The notes beneath the pieces were generated by a model, which saw only the letters and a program-made list of their open reading frames with translations, did not search any database and had not been told where the DNA came from. This document shows, piece by piece, positions 6,140-13,755 of a DNA stretch of 16,246 nucleotides. This DNA comes from Paralcaligenes sp039935015. Its GTDB lineage: Bacteria; Pseudomonadota; Gammaproteobacteria; Burkholderiales; Burkholderiaceae_B. The stretch covers positions 1-16,246 of the forward strand of contig JBDTLC010000108.1 in NCBI GenBank assembly GCA_039935015.1. The letters are read 5' to 3'. The stretch's first letter is position 1; every line of letters starts with the position of its first letter. The position numbers and the translations under genes were made by a program.

Positions 6140-7888
6140 GTGAATACTCCTACTGAAGCATCAAGCCGTACCGGCGCGCAAGTCTTGTTGGAAACCCTGA
6201 TCGACCATGGTGTTGATACCATTTTCGGCTATCCGGGGGGGGCTGTGCTGCCCTTATATGACGCGCTTTATTCCGAGCCCCGGATTCATCACGTTCTGGT
6301 GCGTCACGAGCAGGCAGCCATGCATGCCGCCGAGGGCTATGCGCGCTCAACCGGTCGGCCCGGCGTGGTGCTAGTCACTTCCGGCCCAGGCATGGCCAAC
6401 ACTACCTCGGGGCTGCTTGATGCCTTGTGCGACTCAATCCCGGTCTTGTGCATCAGCGGCCAGGTGGCGACTGGGGCAATTGGCACCGATGCCTTCCAAG
6501 AGTGCGACGCCGTGGGCATTTCGCGGCCTGTCACTAAGTGGAATGCGCAGATCAGGCGCAGCGAAGATGTCGCCGCCATTGTTGCCAAGGCTTATCGCCT
6601 GACGACTCACGGAAGGCCCGGCCCAGTATTGCTTGATTTCCCTAAAGACATCCAGATTGGGCTCGTGCCCGCAGACTTTACCCGCAGCGAAAGCCCCAAT
6701 CCACCTATTGGCATCGAGGCGGCGAATCCGGTGGCTGAAGCCGCTGTCAAACGGGCGGCGGCCCTTATCGCCAATGCGCGCCGACCGGTTTTCTATGGCG
6801 GCGGCGGTCTGGTGAACTCGGGCGTAGACGCGTGTCAGGTCTTTACCAGTTTGGTAGAAGAGTTGGGCGCGCCATGCACGCTGACGCTTATGGGGCTTGG
6901 CGCCTTCCCAGCCGACAACCCGCTGTTTGTTGGTATGCTGGGCATGCATGGAACGCTAGAGGCCAATCTGGCCATGCATCACGCCGACTTGATCATTTGC
7001 GTGGGTGCGCGCTTCGACGACCGGATTACCGGCCGCCTGTCAGACTTCTGCCCCCACGCCAGCAAAATCCATATAGATATTGATCCCGCCTCGATCAACA
7101 AGGTTGTTCGCGCCGATGTGGCAATGGTGGGCGACTGTTATCCTTTGTTACGCGCTTTACGCAAGGAGTTGGGGCAGACCGATCTGCCCGCAGACCGCCT
7201 TGATGCCTGGTGGCAGCGCATCGGCGTTTGGCGCGCGCAAGATTGTCTGAAAGTTGTGCCCTCGACCGAGTATATTTTGCCGCAACATCTCATGCAGCGG
7301 ATCGATCATGCGCTGACTGGCACTGATGCCATCATCTCCACCGACGTGGGCCAGCATCAAATGTGGGCCGCGCAATATATCAAGTTCAATCGCCCCAATC
7401 GCTGGCTGACCTCGGGCGGTGCCGGAACTATGGGGTATGGCGTACCGGCCGCCTTTGGTGCGCAAATCGCCCATCCCGATAAACTCGTTGTCTGCGTCAG
7501 CGGCGACGCCTCGGTGTTGATGAATATTCAGGAGCTGGCCAGCGCCATCCAGCATCAGACGCCGATCAAGGTCGTGCTCTGCAATAACGGGCATATGGGG
7601 ATGGTGCGGCAGTGGCAGGAATTGATACATGAAGGCCGCTATAGTCACAGCTACAACGCGTCGTTGCCCGACTTCGTGGCCCTGGCCAAGGCCTTTGGCT
7701 GGGGAGCTGCGCGGGTTGATGACCCGGCGCAGTTGGACGCCGCCCTGGCCCAATGCCTGGCCTACCCAGGCCCATTCTTTCTGGATGTGGTTGTGCGCCC
7801 ACAGGAAAACTGTTTCCCCATGATGCCTGCCGGCTGCGGCCATCAGCAGGTGATGCTGTCGGAAGATACCTGGTACGTTGAAGATTGA
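6140..7888 (+). CDS. Acetolactate synthase large (catalytic) subunit
   Basis: This 582-residue thiamine-diphosphate enzyme condenses two pyruvates to acetolactate, or pyruvate with 2-ketobutyrate, the first common step of branched-chain amino acid synthesis. It shows all three domains: the N-terminal ThDP pyrimidine site with Glu57 in HEQAAMHAAEGYAR, GTDAFQE (115-121) with RPVTKWN typical of AHAS, and the C-terminal GDA...NN motif (Gly455 to Asn483). Trp492 in MVRQWQ corresponds to the tryptophan that favours 2-ketobutyrate in AHAS enzymes. The start is the GTG at 6140; there is no obvious Shine-Dalgarno sequence and no better start nearby. No small regulatory subunit gene follows; topB converges on it instead. 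It could be a second, stand-alone AHAS or a related 2-ketoacid enzyme. An eight-G run lies at 6235-6242 in the YPGGA codons. Confidence 0.88.
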   Translation: MNTPTEASSRTGAQVLLETLIDHGVDTIFGYPGGAVLPLYDALYSEPRIHHVLVRHEQAAMHAAEGYARSTGRPGVVLVTSGPGMANTTSGLLDALCDSIPVLCISGQVATGAIGTDAFQECDAVGISRPVTKWNAQIRRSEDVAAIVAKAYRLTTHGRPGPVLLDFPKDIQIGLVPADFTRSESPNPPIGIEAANPVAEAAVKRAAALIANARRPVFYGGGGLVNSGVDACQVFTSLVEELGAPCTLTLMGLGAFPADNPLFVGMLGMHGTLEANLAMHHADLIICVGARFDDRITGRLSDFCPHASKIHIDIDPASINKVVRADVAMVGDCYPLLRALRKELGQTDLPADRLDAWWQRIGVWRAQDCLKVVPSTEYILPQHLMQRIDHALTGTDAIISTDVGQHQMWAAQYIKFNRPNRWLTSGGAGTMGYGVPAAFGAQIAHPDKLVVCVSGDASVLMNIQELASAIQHQTPIKVVLCNNGHMGMVRQWQELIHEGRYSHSYNASLPDFVALAKAFGWGAARVDDPAQLDAALAQCLAYPGPFFLDVVVRPQENCFPMMPAGCGHQQVMLSEDTWYVED

Positions 7889-7899
7889 GACAAGCGTAA

Positions 7900-7927
7900 T
7901 GTAGCGCCACCCCTTGTGGGTGGCATC
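7900..7927 (+). repeat. REP-like hairpin unit 3 (paired with unit 4)
   Basis: The foot TGTAGCG is followed by a 17-nt hairpin (CCACCCCTTGTGGGTGG, stem closed by flanking G-C) and CATC. It shares 22 of 27 positions with unit 2. It sits 11 nt after the acetolactate synthase stop codon and may act as part of a bidirectional terminator with unit 4. Confidence 0.75.
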
Positions 7928-7934
7928 TTGCATA

Positions 7935-7962
7935 GATGACAGGCACGAGGCCTGTCGCTACA
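7935..7962 (-). repeat. REP-like hairpin unit 4 (paired with unit 3)
   Basis: On the minus strand the unit reads TGTAGCG, then a 17-nt hairpin (ACAGGCCTCGTGCCTGT), then CATC. The core CCTCGTG is kept while the stem bases at positions 1, 4 and 5 and their partners differ together from unit 3. Units 3 and 4 are inverted with the GTAG feet outward, so the eight bases ATGTAGCG (7899-7906) pair with CGCTACAT (7956-7963). This is the opposite arrangement from units 1 and 2. It abuts the topB stop codon. Confidence 0.75.
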
Positions 7963-10743
7963 TCAAAACGGCGGATCGTCGTCCTCTGCGGCGCTGGAGG
8001 GTTTTGTTGTTTGATCGGTGGCCTTTTTCGCGGCAGGTTTATTGGCCGTTTTCCGGGCGCCCGTCGTGACGGTTTTACTTGCGGTTTTACTTGCGGTTTT
8101 CCGGGCGGTCTTGGCGGCTTTCTTGGCCGTTTTCTTTACCGCCGTTTTGCTTGCGGCTTTTTTACTGGTGCTGGCTTTGGCCTGGCCAGCCGCACTGTCG
8201 GCGCCGATCGCCGCTGTCCGTGTCACTCCGCGCTTGCCCGCTGTTTTTGCGGCCGTCGCCGTCTTGGTCGCCGTTTTCCGGCCTGGCTTTTCAGGCCGCG
8301 GTTCGAATTCGAAGCCGATTTTGCCGTTATCCTGTTTGACTAAAAAGGCCTTGAATTTGCGGTTCGTGCGGCTGGAGACAAAGCCACTAAGCAGGTCTGT
8401 TTTGCCTTCGGTCAGTAATTTCCGGATTTGCTCAGGAGCAATTTCCTGCTGCAAAATCATTTTTCCAGACCGGAAATCGCAGCTTTTATCTGGCCCCACT
8501 GACTTTTCGCATATGTAGTTCATTCCATGCTCATAGACATGGCTGCCGCATTTGGGGCAGGCTCCCAATGAGCTTTGGTCCGAAAAATCGACCGGCTCGT
8601 TATCCTTTTCGTCGTTTTGGCCGAAATCGAACTCGAGTTTATATTCGTCGGTAATGCGTAAAAGTGCAGCAAATGGCCGACCCATTTTGCTGATAAATCC
8701 GGGCAGCGGGCCCAGTGTGCGTTTGCTCAGCAATTCTTCGACTTCCGTGATTTCGAAGGTGCGCCCACCCGGATGCTTGCCTATAGAGAAGTCGCATTGG
8801 GTGCAGGCGTAGCGGCGGTAATTTTCTTTAACGACCGAGCCGCATTTGGGGCAGGGAGTGGAAAGCGTGGCGTAATCGCCGGGAACGGTATCGCGCTCGT
8901 ATTCTTTGGCGCGTTTAACAATAACCTGGGTCATCTGCGCGATCTCGCGCATGAATGCTTCGCGGTCAAGCTCGCGATGTTCTATTTGCTTGAGGCGGTG
9001 CTCCCATTCGCCTGTCAGCTCGGGAGAGGTCAGTTCATTGACACCCAGACCTGATAACAGAGTCATGAGCTGGCGCGTCTTGGCGCTGGCAATCAGGTCA
9101 CGCCCTTCGCGGCGCAAATAGCCTTCGTTCAACAAACCTTCGATGATGGCGGCGCGCGTGGCCGGCGTGCCCAAGCCGCGCTCTGACATGGCCTCGCGCA
9201 ACGCTTCATCATCGACCAGCTTGCCCGCCCCTTCCATGGCCGAAAGCAGGGTAGCTTCGTTATAGTGCGCGGGCGGTTTGGTGACCAGTTCTTTAGCTTC
9301 TATTTCGTCGGTCTTGACGGTTTCGCCTTGGGCGACTGCAATCAGATTAGCCTCGTCGCCTTGTGCTTCGCGACCGTAAATGGCCATCCAGCCCGGCTTG
9401 ACGAGCACCTTGCCCTCGGTCTTGAAATGGTGCCCGGAAACTTCGGTGATGCGTGTCGTAAGGTGAAATTCGGCCGCAGGGAAAAACACCGCAAGAAAAC
9501 GCCGGGTAATGAGTTCGTATATTTTTCCTTCGGCGTCGCTCAGGTCGCGCGGGATCTGCAGCGTCGGGATGATGGCGAAGTGGTCCGATACCTTTTTACT
9601 GTCGAAGATCCGCCGGTTCAGCTTGACCCATTCGTTTTTGCATACGGTAGCGGCGAAGGGCCGGACACTGGCCGCCGCGGCGGAGCCGCCTTCGGAAAGC
9701 GCCTGCATGGTTTGCCTGACGGTTTGCAGATAGTCGTCGGGCAGGTAACGCGAATCGGTACGAGGGTAAGTCAGTGCCTTGTGGCGTTCGTAGAGCGTTT
9801 GGGCCAGCGACAGCGTGGTTTTGGCTGAGAAGCCAAAACGCGAATTGGCTTCTCGCTGTAATGAGGTCAGGTCAAACAATGCTGGCGACAGCTGGGTTGA
9901 CGGTTTAGATTCTTCGCTAACCCGGCCTGTCTGATCGCGACAGGCCGCGACAATGGTGCGGGCTGCAGTCTGCGACCACAAGCGCGCGTCGCGCTGCTCA
10001 GGGTCGGTTTCATCTTTGGTGAACTTGGGGTCGAACCAGCGTCCGGTGTAAAAACCTGCCGCCGCAACGAAGGTGGCATGAACCTCCCAGTAGGCGCGCG
10101 GAACAAATGCGCGAATACGATCTTCGCGCTCGGCAACGATGGCCAGAGTGGGCGTTTGGACACGACCCACGGGGGTTTTGAAGAACCCTCCATCCTTGCT
10201 ATTGAAAGCGGTCATGGCCCGTGTGCCGTTAATGCCGACCAGCCAGTCGGCCTCGGCTCGTGATCGTGCCGCCGCTTCCAGAGGTTTTAAATCCTCGTCG
10301 TCGCGCAAAGTGGCGAAGGCTTCACGGATGGCGGACTGCGTCATGGAACGCAGCCACAGACGCTGTATGGGCTTCTTGACGCCTGAATATTGCACGATGT
10401 AGCGGAATATCAGCTCGCCTTCGCGTCCGGCGTCGCAGGCATTGATGATGGCGTGCACGTCTTTGCGCTTGAGCAACCTGACCAACAGCTTGAGTCTTTC
10501 AGCCGATCTTTTGTCAGTGGGTCCAAGCTCGAACTGATCTGGAATCACCGGTAGATGGGCAAAGCTCCATTTGCCGCGGACGGGATCGTTAGGCGCAACC
10601 AAGCTCAGCAAATGGCCTACGCTGGAGGCGAGCACGAATTGTTCGCTTTCAAAATAGTCGCCGTCCCGGGTGAACCCCCCCAGGGCGCGGGATATATCCA
10701 GAGCAACCGACGGTTTTTCGGCAATAATCAACGTTTTGTTCAT
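7963..10743 (-). CDS. topB: DNA topoisomerase III with H1-like tail and SSB-like C-terminus
   Basis: This 926-residue type IA topoisomerase relaxes and decatenates DNA by single-strand passage. The Toprim domain shows Glu9 (AEKPS) and DAGREGE (104-110). The active-site tyrosine is Tyr326 in LTYPRTDSRYL. The Gly in DAGREGE, in place of the second Asp, is found in Bacillus-type TopB. After the core come two zinc-finger-like clusters: Cys631/634/647/650 and Cys729/732/745/755. From about residue 818 the protein becomes a low-complexity Lys/Ala/Thr tail of about 100 residues with 22 lysines and repeated KTASK-type units, like bacterial H1-like proteins. The last residues are EDDDPPF, close to the SSB tip DDDIPF. 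The tail DNA (about 7966-8292) is repetitive. The ATG at 10743 has only a weak TGGA upstream. It is the third gene after smg and gluQ, 259 bp from gluQ. Confidence 0.95.
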   Translation of the reverse strand: MNKTLIIAEKPSVALDISRALGGFTRDGDYFESEQFVLASSVGHLLSLVAPNDPVRGKWSFAHLPVIPDQFELGPTDKRSAERLKLLVRLLKRKDVHAIINACDAGREGELIFRYIVQYSGVKKPIQRLWLRSMTQSAIREAFATLRDDEDLKPLEAAARSRAEADWLVGINGTRAMTAFNSKDGGFFKTPVGRVQTPTLAIVAEREDRIRAFVPRAYWEVHATFVAAAGFYTGRWFDPKFTKDETDPEQRDARLWSQTAARTIVAACRDQTGRVSEESKPSTQLSPALFDLTSLQREANSRFGFSAKTTLSLAQTLYERHKALTYPRTDSRYLPDDYLQTVRQTMQALSEGGSAAAASVRPFAATVCKNEWVKLNRRIFDSKKVSDHFAIIPTLQIPRDLSDAEGKIYELITRRFLAVFFPAAEFHLTTRITEVSGHHFKTEGKVLVKPGWMAIYGREAQGDEANLIAVAQGETVKTDEIEAKELVTKPPAHYNEATLLSAMEGAGKLVDDEALREAMSERGLGTPATRAAIIEGLLNEGYLRREGRDLIASAKTRQLMTLLSGLGVNELTSPELTGEWEHRLKQIEHRELDREAFMREIAQMTQVIVKRAKEYERDTVPGDYATLSTPCPKCGSVVKENYRRYACTQCDFSIGKHPGGRTFEITEVEELLSKRTLGPLPGFISKMGRPFAALLRITDEYKLEFDFGQNDEKDNEPVDFSDQSSLGACPKCGSHVYEHGMNYICEKSVGPDKSCDFRSGKMILQQEIAPEQIRKLLTEGKTDLLSGFVSSRTNRKFKAFLVKQDNGKIGFEFEPRPEKPGRKTATKTATAAKTAGKRGVTRTAAIGADSAAGQAKASTSKKAASKTAVKKTAKKAAKTARKTASKTASKTVTTGARKTANKPAAKKATDQTTKPSSAAEDDDPPF

Positions 10744-11002
10744 GAATTTCCAGTGACTTCATTTCGGCGGTCGTAGCGCGGATGATACGAGCGGAGAATC
10801 GCACTATGCAAGTCCAGAGCCATCAAAAAATCCAATCCTTTGACCAAAATTAGGCGGAATCCTTCCGAAAAACAACACTTTTGCCCATGCTTGCGAGGTG
10901 TTTGCGTGGGGGGCTGTACTTTTGCTTCCATGGCCGATTGTAGTGCGAACGGTATTTTTGGGCTTGCTCGACGCTAATCTGAAGCGTTGTAGATCGTTGG
11001 AG

Positions 11003-11842
11003 TCATGTAATGGAGAAGCGCGCCGCCCACCGATATTGCGCTGTCACCCAGAACGCCTGAGTATCGGGCGCGGCCAGAGCCTCGAAGCCCAGGTGCCGCC
11101 AGGCGGTGTTGAGCGTTGCTAGCGGATGAGTGCAGTCCATGGCCGCGGCATGGTTCTGTTTGGACAGTTTGCGGCCGTGCGCATCGATTACGAGCGGCAC
11201 ATGCATGACTCGCGGATAGGGCCGACTCAGATGGCGTGCCAGCATCTGTTGGCGGGCGGTTGAAGTTAACAGATCGGTGCCGCGCACAATATCGCTAATG
11301 CCTTGTTCTGTATCGTCGACGACGACGGCCAACTGATAGGCCCACAATCCGTCGGCGCGTTTCAAGATGAAATCCCCGACCTCGTGCTCCACGTCTTGTT
11401 CCTGTGCGCCCAGCCAGCGATCGTCGAACTGTTCGATTCCGGTCGATACGCGAAAACGCCAGGCACGTGCGATTCTGCCAGGTGGCAGGCCATTGCGGCA
11501 CGAGCCTGGATACGTTTGCGCAAACAGCTCTTTGCGTGTACAAGAACAGCCGTAAATCAGGCCCTGGGCAGCCAACATGTCGAAGGCCGCCTGGTAGGCC
11601 GCGTAACGGTGCGATTGCCAAACTGGCGCTTCGTCCCACGGCATGCCCAAAGCCTGAAGTTGCCCCATGATCAGACGATCGGCTCCTGCTGCGACGCGGG
11701 GCGTATCAATATCTTCGATGCGTAGCAGCCACCGGCCGCGGTGGGCACGTGCGTCCAAATAACTGGCCATGGCGGTCACCAGCGACCCCGCATGCAGCGG
11801 GCCACTGGGGCTGGGCGCGAAACGGCCGGTATACCTGTGCAT
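11003..11842 (-). CDS. gluQ: Glutamyl-Q tRNA(Asp) synthetase
   Basis: This paralogue of the glutamyl-tRNA synthetase catalytic core (E. coli YadB) lacks the anticodon-binding domain. It attaches glutamate to the queuosine base at position 34 of tRNA(Asp). The 279-residue product starts MHRYTGRFAPSPSGPLHAGS, with the HIGH-type motif PLHAGS (15-20) and the KMSKS-type motif KLSKQ (225-229) as in GluQ. The Cys pattern CSCTR...YPGSCR fits the family zinc site. The length fits a truncated synthetase without the C-terminal half. The ATG at 11842 fits family N-termini; an in-frame ATG at 11869 would add nine residues. A small palindrome (11852-11864) lies just upstream, in the leader of the ATG at 11842. 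It sits 37 bp after smg on the same strand and is probably co-transcribed with it. No good Shine-Dalgarno sequence is visible. Confidence 0.92.
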   Translation of the reverse strand: MHRYTGRFAPSPSGPLHAGSLVTAMASYLDARAHRGRWLLRIEDIDTPRVAAGADRLIMGQLQALGMPWDEAPVWQSHRYAAYQAAFDMLAAQGLIYGCSCTRKELFAQTYPGSCRNGLPPGRIARAWRFRVSTGIEQFDDRWLGAQEQDVEHEVGDFILKRADGLWAYQLAVVVDDTEQGISDIVRGTDLLTSTARQQMLARHLSRPYPRVMHVPLVIDAHGRKLSKQNHAAAMDCTHPLATLNTAWRHLGFEALAAPDTQAFWVTAQYRWAARFSIT

Positions 11843-11851
11843 GGTTATGTA

Positions 11852-11864
11852 GCCCGCAGCGGGC
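11852..11864 (-). repeat. Short palindrome in the smg-gluQ gap
   Basis: GCCCGCAGCGGGC forms a 5-bp GC stem with a 3-nt loop. On the plus strand its first G ends a GTAG, as in the REP-like units, but the 7+17+4 layout and the CCTYGTG core are missing. In the gluQ mRNA the hairpin would end 9 nt before the ATG, where a ribosome site is expected. Confidence 0.4.
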
Positions 11865-11879
11865 GCCATACCTGTGGCT

Positions 11880-12341
11880 TTAGTGAGATAACCGAGACTG
11901 GTCGTCGGTGAGCAACTCTTCAAGAACCAGATGGTCGATTTCGGCCTCTTGGCTCCAGAGCACCATCAGGGCGATGATTTTTATCTTTTCAAGCGAAATG
12001 GGCGATTCATTGGCGGCTTGTGCGCGGTCGATAACGATTTCGCGCAGCACGGCGGGCAACACGTCGGAGTTGTCCAGAAAGCTGATGAAGCCAATGGCTT
12101 CGGTTCCCAGTGTCTGGTACTCGTATTCGGTGTAGATGCGCAGGCTGTCGTTTTGCGGGTTGCGCGCTAGCTCGACGCACTGCTCGGTGGTTTGAGCCAG
12201 GCCGTACAACCAGCCCAGCGCTTCATCGATGTCGTCGTGTTCAAAGCCTACTGCCGCCAGCTTGTGTGCCAGAATGTCAGCTTCTGGACATGCTTGAGGG
12301 GTGTAGTAATTCTCGAATAAATAAACCAATATATCGAACAT
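11880..12341 (-). CDS. smg: Smg family protein (DUF494)
   Basis: This 153-residue Smg/DUF494 protein is widespread in beta- and gammaproteobacteria and of unknown biochemical role. The N-terminus MFDILVYLFENYY and the following acidic helices are the recognisable family signature, and the length is that of the whole family. The ATG at 12341 is chosen because it begins this signature; the frame extends 10 codons upstream to a TTG. In many proteobacteria smg lies next to dprA (DNA uptake/processing) and near a topoisomerase gene. Here gluQ and topB follow on the same strand, but the upstream neighbour is a divergent aldolase gene, not dprA. Expression must come from the 223-bp gap upstream, where I see no convincing promoter. 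Confidence 0.9.
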   Translation of the reverse strand: MFDILVYLFENYYTPQACPEADILAHKLAAVGFEHDDIDEALGWLYGLAQTTEQCVELARNPQNDSLRIYTEYEYQTLGTEAIGFISFLDNSDVLPAVLREIVIDRAQAANESPISLEKIKIIALMVLWSQEAEIDHLVLEELLTDDQSRLSH

Positions 12342-12564
12342 GGCGATTCGGGTTGCCCCCCACAGAGTCAACGAATAATTAAGGGTTAACCGGTAAGGTC
12401 TGAATCGACTTTACGCTGATTTGGCATCCTGAGCAACCCGGCCTTAGAAATCGGGTGTTGCGCTAGTCATTTGCTCTAAAAGATGTTAAATCTGGCATTT
12501 CGCGCAGGAAATATCGGGGCGGCCGCTACAGGCCTCTACTCTATAACACACGGGAGTGCGATTT

Positions 12565-13710
12565 ATGGAAGGGCAAAAGCGGGCAGAGAATGTGCCCTTG
12601 CCACTGGCGGCGCGCGTGGGCGACGCAATAGGTGATATTGATACGCCTAGTCTAATGCTGGATCTGGACGCGTTCGAAGAGAATTTGCGCACGATGCAGG
12701 TTCTGGCTGAACGTAATGGCGTGGCGTTACGTCCGCATGCCAAAGCCCACAAATGTCCCGAAATCGCATTGCGCCAGATCGCGCTGGGCGCGCAGGGCAT
12801 ATGTTGCCAAAAGGTGAGCGAAGCCTTGCCGTTTTTGGCTGCTGGAGTGCGCGACATTCATATCAGCAATGAGGTCGTGGGTGCCCCCAAGTTAGCGTTG
12901 TTGGCGCGCCTGGCCCGGCAAGCCAAAGTTAGCGTTTGCATTGATCATGCACAGGCTCTTTATGCGTTGTCGCAAGCCATGGAGCTCCAGTCTGCCTCGA
13001 TAGCGGTTCTGGTGGAAATCGACGTTGGGCAGAAGCGCTGCGGGGTGCAAACTCCCGATGAAGCATTGGTGCTGGCGCGGCTTGCTCAGCAGTTGCCCAA
13101 TGTTGAATTCGTTGGCTTGCAGGCCTATCACGGCGGCGTGCAGCATAAGCGCTCGCTTGACCAGCGTGAGAAATCCTGCAACAAGACGCAGCAGCTGATT
13201 CACACCTATCTGGATGCTTTTGAGCGAGCGGCAATTCCATGCCCGATCGTTACCGGCGGGGGGACCGGGACAGCAGCTTTCGATGCGGCAAGCAAGGTTT
13301 TTACCGAAATCCAGGCCGGTTCGTACCCCTTTATGGACGGTGATTACGCCAGCAACGATTGGGGCGAGGCACTTTCATTCAAGCACAGCCTGTTTTTGCT
13401 GGGTACGGTGATGAGTACGCCCACGGCTGAACGGGCGGTCGTCGATATTGGCTTGAAATCAACCAGTGCCGAAAGCGGCTTGCCACAACCGGCCGACGCG
13501 GCAATCGGCTGGAGCTGTCTGGCCATCAACGACGAGCACACCCTTTTACAAGCAGCAGATGCGAAGAGTCGCCCTGCTTTGGGTGCACAGGTGCGTCTGA
13601 TACCGGGGCATTGCGACCCCACGTTCAATTTGCATGACTCGATCGTGGCAGTGCGCGGCCAGCGGGTTGAGGCGGTCTGGCCCATCAGCGCCCGGGGGCT
13701 GAGCCGTTGA
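12565..13710 (+). CDS. DSD1-family PLP enzyme, D-threonine aldolase-like
   Basis: This 381-residue fold-type III pyridoxal phosphate enzyme (alanine racemase-like N-terminal barrel plus C-terminal beta domain) is probably a metal-dependent D-threonine or D-3-hydroxyaspartate aldolase. It would split a D-beta-hydroxy amino acid to glycine (or glyoxylate-type products) and an aldehyde. The PLP lysine is Lys60 in LRPHAKAHK. A glycine-rich phosphate-binding stretch TGGGTGT follows in mid-protein. Near the C-terminus PGHCDPT gives His349 and Asp351, the metal pair of Alcaligenes D-threonine aldolase. Eukaryotic D-serine dehydratase of the same family instead has His and Cys two apart. GGGAG lies 8 nt before the ATG at 12565, which decides the start over an upstream GTG at 12556. 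It converges on mccA with 45 bp between. D-serine dehydratase activity remains an alternative. Confidence 0.88.
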   Translation: MEGQKRAENVPLPLAARVGDAIGDIDTPSLMLDLDAFEENLRTMQVLAERNGVALRPHAKAHKCPEIALRQIALGAQGICCQKVSEALPFLAAGVRDIHISNEVVGAPKLALLARLARQAKVSVCIDHAQALYALSQAMELQSASIAVLVEIDVGQKRCGVQTPDEALVLARLAQQLPNVEFVGLQAYHGGVQHKRSLDQREKSCNKTQQLIHTYLDAFERAAIPCPIVTGGGTGTAAFDAASKVFTEIQAGSYPFMDGDYASNDWGEALSFKHSLFLLGTVMSTPTAERAVVDIGLKSTSAESGLPQPADAAIGWSCLAINDEHTLLQAADAKSRPALGAQVRLIPGHCDPTFNLHDSIVAVRGQRVEAVWPISARGLSR

Positions 13711-13755
13711 CGCGTACCGATAGCGTGGCCGCATCTGGCGCTGCTTCGACAGGGC

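Noticed and set aside
7963..8520. Plus-strand low-complexity frames rich in Ala, Val, Leu and Phe opposite the topB tail (apparent membrane protein)
   Set aside because: They are the complement of the Lys/Ala repeat tail; the hydrophobic look is produced by reading Lys codons backwards.
9770..9795. CCTTGTG core match inside topB
   Set aside because: There is no GTAG foot at the right spacing and no stem; it is ordinary coding sequence.
10740..10931. 63-codon minus-strand frame whose stop overlaps the topB ATG (ATGA)
   Set aside because: There is no ribosome site before its start, no recognisable motif, and its third-base composition is not like the neighbouring genes. The overlap is probably chance. 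The 259-bp gap 10744-11002 otherwise shows no clear promoter, RNA gene or terminator.
12408..12436. Possible smg promoter on the minus strand (TTGCTC, 17 nt, TAAAGT)
   Set aside because: The spacing is ideal but only 3/6 and 4/6 bases match; in a sequence of this composition such a match is expected by chance.
12519..12534. Minus-strand TGTAGCGGCC resembling the foot of the REP-like units
   Set aside because: The CCTYGTG core, the stem and the CATY end are missing, so it does not qualify as a member.
13711..13755. Search for a terminator between the convergent aldolase and mccA genes
   Set aside because: No stable hairpin with a T run is visible in these 45 bases.
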